A stretch of 64,000 nucleotides of DNA from a virus. The stretch covers positions 44,064 through 108,063 of IMG/VR virus record IMGVR_UViG_3300041956_000050; one strand, written 5' to 3'. Of the stretch, positions 24,150 through 32,184 are shown in pieces (the stretch's first letter is position 1; every line of letters starts with the position of its first letter). The notes beneath the pieces were generated by a model, which saw only the letters and a program-made list of their open reading frames with translations, was not told the origin of the DNA and searched no databases. The position numbers and the translations under genes are program-made.

Positions 24150-24425
24150 TTAGTTGTTGTGGGCCTGTGCCTCGACCCATTTCTTCGTGCCCTCGCGGGC
24201 CTGCCGGATCAGTGACTGCATCTCCATATCAGGGTTGTCAGCCTTGACGCTGTAGATGTGCTCCCCAGCCTTACCGTCCTTGACCATGATCTCATGAATC
24301 ATGACAAGATTCTCGCGCTCCATCAGCATCTTGCCGACTTCGCTGTGCTCGCCGGACCAGATGTCACCGATGTTGGTGCCATACGGGCCACGACGACCGA
24401 GCGACATGTGATCGAAGGCGCTCAT
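24150..24425 (-). CDS. hypothetical protein, 91 aa
   Basis: Starts MSAFDHMSLGRRGPYGTNIG, then helix and strand segments. Overlaps the upstream gene by four bases. Unknown function. Confidence 0.6.
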   Translation of the reverse strand: MSAFDHMSLGRRGPYGTNIGDIWSGEHSEVGKMLMERENLVMIHEIMVKDGKAGEHIYSVKADNPDMEMQSLIRQAREGTKKWVEAQAHNN

Positions 24426-24838
24426 GCCACCTTCCTGACATGAGGCTTGACGGGGATCTCGCGGCCGTCAGGGAGTCGGCGGACGTGGCCCTTGATCTGC
24501 CACTCACCGCGCGCCCGCTGGAGCGCCTTGGGAGCCTCCTCGTCCAGCTTGTCGAACAGTTCGTAGATGCGCCCCCACAGATCCCTGACGCGCTCGTCGC
24601 CAGTGTCAAGGGCGGCGGCGACGAGATCGGGGTTGAACTGGAGCCGGTGAGTGTTGTAGTACGTCGTCCACCCGCCGCCGATTGCCACGGTGGCGCAGGT
24701 CTTGCCATTCCGGTCGTCGTAGTCAACAGTGATGCGGCTGTCGTAGCTCTGCGCGTACACACGCAGGCCGGATGCCTTGCTGCCCTGTCGGGTGGCAGGA
24801 CCGCGAGCACCTTCAACGCCGCCGTAGAACGTAGCCAT
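24422..24838 (-). CDS. hypothetical protein, 138 aa
   Basis: Beta strands early (ITVDYDDRNGKTCATVAIGG), a helical middle, basic end. Good ribosome site (AAGGAG). Possible TATGAC -10 box in the short gap upstream. Unknown. Confidence 0.65.
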   Translation of the reverse strand: MATFYGGVEGARGPATRQGSKASGLRVYAQSYDSRITVDYDDRNGKTCATVAIGGGWTTYYNTHRLQFNPDLVAAALDTGDERVRDLWGRIYELFDKLDEEAPKALQRARGEWQIKGHVRRLPDGREIPVKPHVRKVA

Positions 24839-24862
24839 TGTTACTCCTTGTCGTCTATGTTG

Positions 24863-25096
24863 TCATACCGTCAGGCAGAAGTGGCACGTGGGTGGGCCGG
24901 GATGCGGCTCCCACGGCAGATCTGCCCAACGGGTTGTAACGATGAAACAGTCTTGACGATGAACCTTGCCGTGGCCTAGCTCATCGAGCGCGACTACGCA
25001 CGGCCCATGCGAGCGGTGCGGGCGCGGCGGCAGCGTGTAGCTGTCCATCTCCAGCAATACGCCGCCAGCGCCGTAGATGCGGATCTCCATCTTCAT
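24863..25096 (-). CDS. hypothetical protein with C-terminal CxxC, 77 aa
   Basis: Starts KMEIRIYGAGGVLLEMDSYT and ends PTCHFCLTV. No ribosome site; a TAGGAT box lies 10 bases before the ATG, so initiation may be nearly leaderless. Confidence 0.6.
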   Translation of the reverse strand: MKMEIRIYGAGGVLLEMDSYTLPPRPHRSHGPCVVALDELGHGKVHRQDCFIVTTRWADLPWEPHPGPPTCHFCLTV

Positions 25097-25106
25097 GTCG
25101 CGCTTG

Positions 25107-25112
25107 ATCCTA
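25107..25112 (-). promoter_or_regulatory. -10 box TAGGAT, near-leaderless start
   Basis: On the leftward strand CGC precedes TAGGATCA, 10 bases before ATG 25096, in the only gap of this stretch. One of six TAGGAT boxes on this strand. Confidence 0.5.
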
Positions 25113-25117
25113 GCGAA

Positions 25118-25360
25118 CTATATGCCAGATGGCAACTGCGCCTGGCAGAAACAGCAGATGTACGCCATCGCTCCCGAAGCGCACTCGTGCTCGCGCACGG
25201 TGATCCTCGTCCGGCCCTGGAAGCGAATGCTGCGAAGCTCCTCGTTGCGGTCGCCAAGCTGCCGGTTGGCGTCAGCGCGACAGTCGGCCTCAACCGTGTC
25301 GCGCAACTCGTCGTCCACGAACAGGTCGAAGACGGCGGTCGGGGTGGTGTAGCTAGTCAC
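25118..25360 (-). CDS. hypothetical protein with two CxxC-like pairs, 80 aa
   Basis: Beta/helix N-terminal part and a C-terminal CCFCQAQLPSGI cluster with an upstream His/Cys (REHECASG), a possible metal site. Overlaps the upstream gene by 8 bases. Confidence 0.6.
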   Translation of the reverse strand: MTSYTTPTAVFDLFVDDELRDTVEADCRADANRQLGDRNEELRSIRFQGRTRITVREHECASGAMAYICCFCQAQLPSGI

Positions 25361-25751
25361 GATTCCTCAATTCTGCCAACGCGGCGTCGATGCGCGCACG
25401 CTCGTCCTCGATCATCTGCTGGCGCGCGATGATCTTCTCGTGCTCGATGCGCAAGTCCTCAGCCTCCTCGCCAAGCTCCCTGATCAGCGTGTCCTCGAAG
25501 TCAGAGGTGAGCGCGTCCGGGTTGACCGGCGGCTGCTCCGTCGTCTCCTCGGCGGCGGCATACAAGCGCTTGCTACCGTGATAGTTGACGATCAGGTCGC
25601 CGCTGCGCACCAGAGCGGCGAGCACCGGGCCGATGCCCTGCGGCTTGACGCCGAGCAATGCGGCAGCCTCGCCTCCGGTGAACTCGCCGTGCTCACGCGC
25701 ATACTGCTGAAGCTGCGTGGCACGATCTGCGTTGTAAATAGTAACGTCCAT
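25353..25751 (-). CDS. winged-helix plus coiled-coil regulator-like protein
   Basis: 132 aa. Residues ~8-62 form a winged helix (FTGGEAAALLGVKPQGIGPV, then LAALVRSGDLIVNYHGSKRL). Residues ~80-132 are a long Glu/Arg coiled coil. Likely a dimeric DNA-binding regulator. Ends 8 bases into the next gene. Confidence 0.65.
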   Translation of the reverse strand: MDVTIYNADRATQLQQYAREHGEFTGGEAAALLGVKPQGIGPVLAALVRSGDLIVNYHGSKRLYAAAEETTEQPPVNPDALTSDFEDTLIRELGEEAEDLRIEHEKIIARQQMIEDERARIDAALAELRNRD

Positions 25752-25755
25752 TGAT

Positions 25756-25932
25756 CTACCTCTTCTTCCCGGTGTCGTTGTCTTCTTTGATCCGCTGGGC
25801 GCGGAGTAGCGCCTCGACCGCCCACTCCTTGATCGAGTCGCGATGAATCGGTGAGTCGAGATCCCACGTCTTGTCAACGTCAAGAGTCTCGACAAGTTCG
25901 CCGTCGTCGGTGACGATATGAATCCTGGGCAT
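25756..25932 (-). CDS. hypothetical acidic protein, 58 aa
   Basis: ATG 25932 follows AAGG. Strands then a helix (RDSIKEWAVEALLRAQRIKE). First gene behind a 90-base structured leader and a TATAGT box. Unknown. Confidence 0.6.
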   Translation of the reverse strand: MPRIHIVTDDGELVETLDVDKTWDLDSPIHRDSIKEWAVEALLRAQRIKEDNDTGKKR

Positions 25933-25957
25933 GTGTCCTTCTGTCGTCGGTGTTGTT

Positions 25958-25991
25958 GGGACCGGGGCGCTCCTCCCAACACCCCGGTCCC
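25958..25991 (-). promoter_or_regulatory. 10-bp hairpin in leader (attenuator or terminator)
   Basis: Perfect inverted repeat GGGACCGGGG (25958-25967) with CCCCGGTCCC (25982-25991) and a 14-base loop. It sits between a TATAGT promoter and the next ribosome site, so it could attenuate that transcript or stop read-through from the secreted-protein gene upstream. No T-run follows. Confidence 0.6.
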
Positions 25992-26026
25992 GCTGACCCC
26001 CTCGGCCCGAAGAGGCCAGGCGGGCG

Positions 26027-26032
26027 ACTATA
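26027..26032 (-). promoter_or_regulatory. extended -10 box TATAGT
   Basis: On the leftward strand TGG precedes TATAGT in the gap after the secreted-protein gene. Expected start near 26020, giving a leader of about 90 bases containing the strong hairpin. Confidence 0.55.
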
Positions 26033-26047
26033 CCAGCTTGATCCCAC

Positions 26048-26356
26048 CTAGTAGCAGTACGGCTGCCGGATGCTCCGGTCGAACAGAACCCCGGCGTAGC
26101 GGCTCCTGTACCACTGATAGGTCGCCTCGCAGGTGGCATCGTCTGTGTAGAAGACGACCGCGCAGCGGACCTTGTTGCGCGACCGACGCCAGCAGGACAT
26201 GTCGTAGTCGCCGTAGTCGGAGATCTGGTTCAGATCGATGCGGGCCTTGTGCTTCGCGGCCTTCATCGACAGGAACGGAGCAGCGCTGGCCTGCGCGGGG
26301 GCAGTGGCACCAGCGAACAGCAGAGCCGCGAGAGCGGCGAGGATGAACTTCTTCAT
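26048..26356 (-). CDS. small secreted protein, 102 aa
   Basis: Signal peptide (MKKFILAALAALLFAGATAP, cleavage near AQASA) with a good ribosome site. The mature part has a helix (SMKAAKHKARIDLNQ) and a Cys-containing beta region (CWRRSRNKVRCAVVFY, more Cys near the end), suggesting disulfides. This layout resembles short exoproteins of high-GC actinobacteria. Probably exported by the infected cell; role unknown. Confidence 0.7.
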   Translation of the reverse strand: MKKFILAALAALLFAGATAPAQASAAPFLSMKAAKHKARIDLNQISDYGDYDMSCWRRSRNKVRCAVVFYTDDATCEATYQWYRSRYAGVLFDRSIRQPYCY

Positions 26357-26358
26357 GG

Positions 26359-26568
26359 TTACTCCTTGGTTATGTTGTTGGTGTTGACAGGCAGCGTCAT
26401 GACGACGATGCCGATGCAGATGCCGAAGGCGAGCGAAGCTTCGTCCATCGCGGGGTAGTTGTCGAAGACGCTCTCCCCGATGAACTTCTCGATCTCGGCA
26501 CCTTCGGGGTAGGTGTCCATCATGGCGACCAGATCGGCCGCGTCATGCAGGCGTTCGGCGCTAATCAT
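26359..26568 (-). CDS. hypothetical protein, 69 aa
   Basis: Acidic helix then a hydrophobic stretch near the C-terminus (ASLAFGICIGIVVMTLPV) that could be one membrane segment. ATG lies inside the end of the upstream gene. Confidence 0.55.
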   Translation of the reverse strand: MISAERLHDAADLVAMMDTYPEGAEIEKFIGESVFDNYPAMDEASLAFGICIGIVVMTLPVNTNNITKE

Positions 26569-26821
26569 CGTCGCGGATGACCTCGATCTTCCAGCCGTCC
26601 GAGAGCACGATGGTTCCGCCCTCATCCGGCATGTCCAGCGCCTCGGCCTCAGCACGGTAGAAGCCGTACTGCGTCAGCGCCTCACGGTCCTCACCGAACG
26701 CTTCCATGCGGTCGTGAACAACCTGCACAGCCACGTCGCGCGCCTCCTGCAAGCCTTCGCAGGCGGTGGTGAAGCATACTCCTGCGGCGCTGGCCGGGTA
26801 CGCCTTGACAAGATACCTCAC
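26561..26821 (-). CDS. hypothetical protein, 86 aa
   Basis: Strand, long helix, then strands (VLSDGWKIEVIRDDD at the end). Overlaps neighbours. Unknown. Confidence 0.6.
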   Translation of the reverse strand: MRYLVKAYPASAAGVCFTTACEGLQEARDVAVQVVHDRMEAFGEDREALTQYGFYRAEAEALDMPDEGGTIVLSDGWKIEVIRDDD

Positions 26822-27003
26822 GACTGCGGCTCCCAGTCCACCGTCCGCGAGAAGTTGCCCTCGACGTAGAACACGCCGATCTCGAAGTCGCCCAGCTTGG
26901 CGTCAAGCTCGTCGGCATGGGCGTCCCATATCTCCTGAGCGACACCAGTGATGTCGCCTTCGGTCACGTCTTTGACATCAATGATGATGCGGTAGTTGCT
27001 CAT
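26818..27003 (-). CDS. hypothetical protein, 61 aa
   Basis: ATG 27003 overlaps the upstream stop. Starts YRIIIDVKDVTEGDITGVAQ; small alpha/beta fold likely. Unknown. Confidence 0.6.
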   Translation of the reverse strand: MSNYRIIIDVKDVTEGDITGVAQEIWDAHADELDAKLGDFEIGVFYVEGNFSRTVDWEPQS

Positions 27004-27890
27004 CGCGTCTCCGTTCCGCGTGCGTTCCACTCTGCACGCTCGTTGTTTTCTGCCAGCCGTGCCTCGATGGCGTGCTCCAGTGATGCGTAGCACTCATCGA
27101 CGGTGTGCTTGTGGTCACCGACGAAGCCGAAGCAGGAGTCGTGGTAGCCCGTCTCCTCGTCCTGCACGCTGTAGTAGGTCACGTCGCCCTCCAGATAGGA
27201 GGCGTAGACCTTCACCTCGTCGCGCAGCGCAGCCTCGATCTGCTCATCAGTGGCGTCATCACCGATGCACGCCTTGACCATCTCAGGCGTGTCGAAGACG
27301 AAGCCGACGAATGAGGTGTCCCATCCGGCGCTGTCACCCATGAAGCGATCCGTCGAGCGCACGTCGGACTTCTGGAGCACGTCGCCCACCCTCGGTCCTG
27401 CCGACATCGTGATGCCGGAATGCTCGTACACGAACAGACCGATGACAACACGCGCGCCATGCTCAGCCTTGAAGTAGCGTGCCGGGTCCACCGTGAAGCG
27501 ACCGTCGCCGTTGCAGACGTGACAGTCATCGGCGGTGCCGAGAGGATCGCCCTCGACAGGATGCTCGATCACGCCGCTGCCCTTGCACTCGTCGCACTCG
27601 ATCTCGAAGTCGATCTCCGAGATGTCCTCGTCACCGAGATTGTAGCCACGATAGCTGACGGCCATCGTGCCGACGTTGCTCCAGTCGCGCGGATTGGCAT
27701 GACTGATGTCAGATTCCTCGTAGGCGACGGTGCCCTCCAGACCATCGAACGGGAACACCCAGTCGTTGGTCGTCAGGTCGAACTCCTTGATCGTGTACGT
27801 CGTCTCGGGGTGGCCACGATCCTCCACCGCATGGACGTTGTAGACAACATCATTGACGGTGATCGTGCCCTCATCCATGTTGTAGCTCAT
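27000..27890 (-). CDS. protein with DnaJ-type zinc centre, 296 aa
   Basis: CDECKGSG and CHVCNGDG (about residues 98-131) form a DnaJ-like CxxCxGxG zinc hairpin embedded in a beta-rich protein. Other segments such as HGARVVIGLFVYEHSGITMS are hydrophobic strands. Not a chaperone: there is no J domain. It might act with the other CxxCxGxG protein at 40.5-41.0 kb. Function unknown. Confidence 0.65.
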   Translation of the reverse strand: MSYNMDEGTITVNDVVYNVHAVEDRGHPETTYTIKEFDLTTNDWVFPFDGLEGTVAYEESDISHANPRDWSNVGTMAVSYRGYNLGDEDISEIDFEIECDECKGSGVIEHPVEGDPLGTADDCHVCNGDGRFTVDPARYFKAEHGARVVIGLFVYEHSGITMSAGPRVGDVLQKSDVRSTDRFMGDSAGWDTSFVGFVFDTPEMVKACIGDDATDEQIEAALRDEVKVYASYLEGDVTYYSVQDEETGYHDSCFGFVGDHKHTVDECYASLEHAIEARLAENNERAEWNARGTETR

Positions 27891-28144
27891 TGATCCTCCA
27901 TTGGGTAGCGGTCTGCGATTTCCTGATCAGCATGGCTGTCAGTGTCTTCTGTGAACAGATGAACAAGACGGCCGTCGCCGGAGGCCGCATGATCGGCGGC
28001 GCAGACGGGGCACATCAGGTTGGCACTGGTGATCTCGGCCTTGTCGCCATACATGTCAGGCAAGACGTACAGAGCCGGGGCACCGCAGTCATAGCAGTTG
28101 CCCTTGCTGTCGTCCCACGTGAACTCAACCTTGACAAGACTCAT
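27887..28144 (-). CDS. zinc-ribbon protein, 85 aa
   Basis: CYDC and CPVC pairs about 27 residues apart (NCYDCGAPALYVLPDMYG, LMCPVCAADHA). Four-base overlap with both neighbours. Unknown target. Confidence 0.65.
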   Translation of the reverse strand: MSLVKVEFTWDDSKGNCYDCGAPALYVLPDMYGDKAEITSANLMCPVCAADHAASGDGRLVHLFTEDTDSHADQEIADRYPMEDQ

Positions 28145-28446
28145 GCTGTCTCTTTCTCGTGTTGTTCTTTGGCCTCTATCACGGCGGTCTGCATCCAGCC
28201 GTCACCGATGTAGTCCTCAACGATCTCGTAGATCAGCGAAGCCACGTCGTTGTGACCGGCGTCGGCGTAGCGCAGCGCCAGCACCAGATAGTCGCGACCC
28301 CACTTGAGTGGCTTGACCTTGCCATTGCGCAGCGAAGTCACGTCGATGTCCAGTACGTTGACGATCCCGAAGGTGTTGATCTCGTTGTCGTGATCGGGAT
28401 CGCGCACGACCACGACAATCGGCTTGCGGATCTTGCGCGCCGTCAT
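28141..28446 (-). CDS. hypothetical protein, 101 aa
   Basis: Strand-rich basic N-terminus (RKIRKPIVVVVRDPDHDN) followed by helices (YADAGHNDVASLIYEIVEDY). Unknown. Confidence 0.6.
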   Translation of the reverse strand: MTARKIRKPIVVVVRDPDHDNEINTFGIVNVLDIDVTSLRNGKVKPLKWGRDYLVLALRYADAGHNDVASLIYEIVEDYIGDGWMQTAVIEAKEQHEKETA

Positions 28447-28643
28447 GACAGAAACTCTCCGTTCCAGTGCTTGACGATGTTCTCGACGCTGACCCAGGCG
28501 AAGTCCGCCCGCTTGCCATCCGGTATCTGTGCCACCGTGGCAAAGTCGTTCTTGATCCCGCAGATGACAGCACGCTTGCCGTCGAGTGTGACCTCGTTAT
28601 CCGCAAGCTCGCGTCGTCGCTCGATGGGCATGATGTCAGTCAC
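28443..28643 (-). CDS. hypothetical protein, 66 aa
   Basis: Small beta-barrel-like pattern (TLDGKRAVICGIKNDFATVA, then FAWVSVENIV). Overlaps both neighbours. Confidence 0.6.
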   Translation of the reverse strand: MTDIMPIERRRELADNEVTLDGKRAVICGIKNDFATVAQIPDGKRADFAWVSVENIVKHWNGEFLS

Positions 28644-28870
28644 TTCTTCTGTTCCTCCACGGACAGGACTTCCTCGATATCGGCATTGCCTTCGGTGAAC
28701 TTGGCGATGTTGCCGGAGGTGACCATCTCCTCGGCGTAGACCTTGCGATCCTCGTCGTCCACCTGATTGACGGGGGTGTCGTTGTAGGTGGCCACATCCT
28801 TGTCAGTGAACTCGACAAGGTAGCGGCGCTCTGTCCTCTCGACAGTGTTGACTTCGTACACGTACCTCAT
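28640..28870 (-). CDS. hypothetical acidic protein, 76 aa
   Basis: Strands (YVYEVNTVERTERRYLVEFT) then acidic helices. Directly downstream of the helicase with a four-base overlap, so co-translated with it. Unknown. Confidence 0.6.
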   Translation of the reverse strand: MRYVYEVNTVERTERRYLVEFTDKDVATYNDTPVNQVDDEDRKVYAEEMVTSGNIAKFTEGNADIEEVLSVEEQKK

Positions 28871-30378
28871 GACTGCTCCTTCTCAAGCTCTCTGCGCATC
28901 CGGCGCTCGCGAGCGATCCTGATGCCTCGGGGGATGCTTTTCTCGGCCGGAGCCGCGACGTAGTTATCGATCCACGACAGCGACCCACGGTCGAGTCGCT
29001 CGATGGCGCGGGTGACGCTGACGTAGCTCAGCATGCACTCGCTCTTGACAGGTCCGGACGGCGTACCGTCCTCGTTCATCGGCTCGCGGAAGTCCGGGCC
29101 GATCTTGACCGACTGCCACTCACGGCCCTTGGACTTGTGAGCGGTGCTGACGATCACGCTGGCGTAGCGCTCATCGACAGCTTTGTTGGCCACGTCCATC
29201 ACCGTCTCGACACCGTAAGTGTCAATCAAGTTGACGAACACCTTCAGGTCGGAGCCACCCTCGCCATGCACGTACTGACTGACCTCGGTCCAGTTCTTGA
29301 AGCCGATCAGTTCGGGGTGGTAGGTCTGCTCGCCGCGCATCAGATCGCGCGCTGCCTCAGCGAATGCGCGGATCTCGCCAGTGCCACCGACGATGGCCAC
29401 CTGCTGATTGGCCTGCTGCTGATGCAGTGCCTCGGCCACCACGCCTGCGTTCGTGCGGCACAGGATCGCCTTCGCCGTGTCAAGCATGGCGATCTCAGAC
29501 GGGATCTCCTTGAAGCCCTTCAGCCGCAGCGGTGCGTCGATCTGGTCGAGCCACTTGTTGGCCTCGTCCGCAATGGCAGGGCCGAAGCGGAAGCTCTGTG
29601 ACAGCGTGAGCTTGTGCGGGGCATCGAAGCGGTCCATCGCGTCCTCAGCACCACGCCAGGCGTAGATCTGCTGCGCAGAGTCACCGACCATGATGATCTG
29701 TGCGTCCTGATTCTTGACAACTCCCTCGATGCAGGGATTGGCGTCCTGCGCCTCGTCAAGAAGCACGACATCGAACGGCAGCTTCGGGTTGGACAGCGCC
29801 CACAGCTTGAGGTAGATGTCGTGCTGGAAGCGCAGCTTGCCGTTGGTGTCGATCAGGTCGTGCCACGCCTTGACGGCGTAGGGGGCGACCATCTCGGCAA
29901 GCTCGCGGAAGTAATCCTCCGCACCGGGAATCCACGGTACGTGCCGGGAGGTGATCTGTGCGTCGGCTGAGTAGCAGAACTTCTTCACCGTCTCCAGCGC
30001 CAGCAGCGCCAGCTTGACGGGTCCGTACTGCGCCTCACCCCACGCCACGCCCTCCTTGATGCCAAGGATACTGGCACTTGCTTTGGCTGACACACGCGGT
30101 GCGTCGAGCCGGGACTTGAACTGCACGCCAACTGCGCGGAAGGCGAAGCTGTGCGCCGTAGCGGCAGTAGTGTTGCCGCCGAACTTCTTCTTGGCGTCAC
30201 CAGCGATGGCGCGGTTGTAGGCGATGTAGCCAAGCTGCTCGTACTTCGGCTTGGCCCTGGCGATCTGCGTGAGGTTGGTCGTCTTACCGCAACCTGCTCC
30301 GGCCTGCACGACGATGTTCTCGCCGGTCAGACTGGCCTCGATGATCGCTTCCTGCTCGGGTGTTGGCTTGTTTGCCAC
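28867..30378 (-). CDS. UvrD/Rep-like superfamily 1 DNA helicase
   Basis: 503 aa, GTG start behind AAGGAG. Motif I AGAGCGKTT (26-34), motif II LLDEAQDAN (206-214), motif III GDSAQQIYAWRGA (232-244), motif V STAHKSKGREW and motif VI YVSVTRAIERL are all present, so the ATPase core is intact. Shorter than UvrD/PcrA (about 700 aa) and closer in length to phage and FBH1-like versions; the 1B/2B subdomains must be small. A 3'-5' helicase for replication or recombination. It is the largest and best identified leftward gene. Confidence 0.9.
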   Translation of the reverse strand: MANKPTPEQEAIIEASLTGENIVVQAGAGCGKTTNLTQIARAKPKYEQLGYIAYNRAIAGDAKKKFGGNTTAATAHSFAFRAVGVQFKSRLDAPRVSAKASASILGIKEGVAWGEAQYGPVKLALLALETVKKFCYSADAQITSRHVPWIPGAEDYFRELAEMVAPYAVKAWHDLIDTNGKLRFQHDIYLKLWALSNPKLPFDVVLLDEAQDANPCIEGVVKNQDAQIIMVGDSAQQIYAWRGAEDAMDRFDAPHKLTLSQSFRFGPAIADEANKWLDQIDAPLRLKGFKEIPSEIAMLDTAKAILCRTNAGVVAEALHQQQANQQVAIVGGTGEIRAFAEAARDLMRGEQTYHPELIGFKNWTEVSQYVHGEGGSDLKVFVNLIDTYGVETVMDVANKAVDERYASVIVSTAHKSKGREWQSVKIGPDFREPMNEDGTPSGPVKSECMLSYVSVTRAIERLDRGSLSWIDNYVAAPAEKSIPRGIRIARERRMRRELEKEQS

Positions 30379-30424
30379 TGCTTCGCTCCTTAGTTTCGGT
30401 CTATACGGGGCGTACTTCGGGGTG

Positions 30425-30430
30425 ATCCTA
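30425..30430 (-). promoter_or_regulatory. extended -10 box TAGGAT with overlapping hairpin
   Basis: TGC precedes TAGGATCA on the leftward strand. The TAGG is the end of a 7-bp hairpin (CCTAGCA/TGCTAGG) that begins at the stop codon of the upstream gene. A TATAGA box a little further on (about 30392-30397) could serve instead. Both would drive the helicase gene. Confidence 0.45.
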
Positions 30431-30439
30431 GCAGGTTTG

Positions 30440-30718
30440 CTAGGCTCGGGGATCGCTGCCGTAGCCGTACCGCTCAGCGATGTGGGGCGGGATCATGCGG
30501 GCGAGATCCCAGTCGCCGTGGGCATCATCGAACGTGTCGTGATTGCCGTCATCCAGATCGACGCTGTACCACGTCGTATCCGGCAGCGGCTCACCGGTCA
30601 CGCCATGCTTCTGGTCGCGATAGGTGTTCGTGGCGTGCAGCACTGTGCCCCACTGCATCGCGTAGTGGGAGAAGAACCTGTCGCCAGGCTTGAACTGCGG
30701 TTGCGTCTGTGTTGTCAT
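30440..30718 (-). CDS. hypothetical protein, 92 aa
   Basis: ATG 30718 chosen for GTGGTGAC upstream; ATG 30766, overlapping the previous stop, is an alternative adding 16 basic residues. Beta-rich (FKPGDRFFSHYAMQWGTVLH), possibly a small SH3-like barrel. Stop codon is inside a 7-bp hairpin. Confidence 0.6.
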   Translation of the reverse strand: MTTQTQPQFKPGDRFFSHYAMQWGTVLHATNTYRDQKHGVTGEPLPDTTWYSVDLDDGNHDTFDDAHGDWDLARMIPPHIAERYGYGSDPRA

Positions 30719-30765
30719 GTCACCACTTGTTGAGGGGTCGGGGTTGCGCTCGAACCGGCGGTACA

Positions 30766-30945
30766 TCAGGGAACGATGGAGGAGACGCTTGTCTCGAAGT
30801 TGTCGAGCGCGACGTGAGCCTCGTCCAGATGGCCCTCATTCGCTTCGTCACTGTTGTCATCTTGCGCCGCTTGGACGGCATCAAGGGCAACGCGGACATC
30901 GTTGATCTTCTCCTCCAGCGCGTTGAGCAGATCCTCGTTACTCAT
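30766..30945 (-). CDS. hypothetical acidic helical protein, 59 aa
   Basis: Helical (SNEDLLNALEEKINDVRVAL). Starts inside the end of the upstream gene. Unknown. Confidence 0.55.
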   Translation of the reverse strand: MSNEDLLNALEEKINDVRVALDAVQAAQDDNSDEANEGHLDEAHVALDNFETSVSSIVP

Positions 30946-31237
30946 CGTCTTCGCCCTCCTCGTTCTCCTCCGGAGCACCGTCAAGCAGCACACCGGGGAA
31001 GTACACAATCGTGTTCTGGCCCATCCCGTCCATGTTCAGACGGTCGGCCAGTTCGTGCGCGTTGATGCCCGCCTCGTTGAGATACAGCAGGATGTCGAAC
31101 GCATCACCGATCATGTCAACACAGAAGCCGAAGCCCTCGCGGGCGAAGCGGCCGGTGTACTCGGTGCGGATCACCTCGTCCGGATCAAGGTCGGCCTGCT
31201 CAACGGCGTTGGCCACGTCTTCGTATGACAGCTTCAT
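30938..31237 (-). CDS. hypothetical acidic protein, 99 aa
   Basis: Helical N-terminus, central FDILLYLNEAGINAHELADR, acidic tail (ENEEGEDDE). Good ribosome site. Unknown. Confidence 0.6.
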   Translation of the reverse strand: MKLSYEDVANAVEQADLDPDEVIRTEYTGRFAREGFGFCVDMIGDAFDILLYLNEAGINAHELADRLNMDGMGQNTIVYFPGVLLDGAPEENEEGEDDE

Positions 31238-31413
31238 GTTTGCTCCTTGATTGCTTTCTGAATTGCGTCCCAGGTCAGTGGCGACGGCGAGAACGTGACG
31301 CCTTCGAGGTAGTCGCCATCAGGGTTGACCATTGCTTGTAGCGTGCCCATGTCATCGATCACGGTGACGAAGTTCCAGCCATCGTCGCCCGCTTCTTGTA
31401 GCTCGATCTTCAC
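31234..31413 (-). CDS. hypothetical protein, 59 aa, GTG start
   Basis: GTG overlaps the upstream TGA and its own TGA overlaps the next ATG, so the frame is exactly tiled into the operon. Starts VKIELQEAGDDGWNFVTVID. Unknown function. Confidence 0.55.
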   Translation of the reverse strand: MKIELQEAGDDGWNFVTVIDDMGTLQAMVNPDGDYLEGVTFSPSPLTWDAIQKAIKEQT

Positions 31414-31667
31414 AGGCCCAGGATGTCGCCGTGCCGGACATCCGACTCGACCTCACTGCACACCTCAGAGATCTCGCGCGCATCGAGGTAAGAGTAAGCA
31501 CCGTTGTCAATCTCGTGGAGCACGTTGCCGAAGTGGCGGTCGTGCCACTTGTCCCACGCGCTGTCGTCATGACGGTCGGGCTTGCCATCGTCCTTGTTGA
31601 CGAGCGCTGTCGCCTCCTCCACGGCAAGGCGCTGCACGTAGTCGTACTCTTGCTCGTTGAGGCTCAT
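31410..31667 (-). CDS. hypothetical acidic protein, 85 aa
   Basis: Helical (YDYVQRLAVEEATALVNKDD) with several His and Asp residues. One-base overlap with the next gene. Unknown. Confidence 0.6.
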   Translation of the reverse strand: MSLNEQEYDYVQRLAVEEATALVNKDDGKPDRHDDSAWDKWHDRHFGNVLHEIDNGAYSYLDAREISEVCSEVESDVRHGDILGL

Positions 31668-31879
31668 CAGATCTCCTCGAAGAACTCACCGTCGTTGCCG
31701 ATGGCGATCAACTCGTCAACTAGCTTGTCAGGAGCGACATCATCAATGCGCTCGTTGATGACCTGGCCGACCATCGAGCCGTCGAACGCCTCGCGCATCG
31801 CGTGGCTCATGTCCTGCGGCGGATCGTCGGCGGTGTGATAGACGACGTAGGTGTAGGTCGTCTTCTGTACGTGGGTCAT
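31667..31879 (-). CDS. hypothetical protein, 70 aa
   Basis: Strand then acidic helices (VGQVINERIDDVAPDKLVDE). Tiled between overlapping neighbours. Confidence 0.6.
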   Translation of the reverse strand: MTHVQKTTYTYVVYHTADDPPQDMSHAMREAFDGSMVGQVINERIDDVAPDKLVDELIAIGNDGEFFEEI

Positions 31880-32175
31880 CGCGCCAGCCTCACGTCAGCA
31901 CGCTTGAGCATGTCCTCGTAGGCGCGCTCCTTGGTCATGTCGTAGTGCCCGATGGAGCACATCGACTCGCCACGGTTGTTGATGTTGACACGATGCGTGC
32001 CACACTGATCATCGCGCTCCCAGGCGACGATGTAGATGCGCTCCCAGTAGCGCGGGCCGGTCACCCGCACGTCCTCGTCAGTCATGACAAGGGCGTACAC
32101 CTGAGCACCGCGCAGATTGTCACGGACGGCCTGCTCGACGCGGGCCAGGTAGTCGTTCATCTCGAAACGTGTCAT
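31876..32175 (-). CDS. hypothetical protein, 99 aa
   Basis: Helix-strand pattern (ARVEQAVRDNLRGAQVYALV, YWERIYIVAWERDDQC). Ribosome site GGAGG. Unknown. Confidence 0.6.
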   Translation of the reverse strand: MTRFEMNDYLARVEQAVRDNLRGAQVYALVMTDEDVRVTGPRYWERIYIVAWERDDQCGTHRVNINNRGESMCSIGHYDMTKERAYEDMLKRADVRLAR

Positions 32176-32184
32176 TATTCCTCC

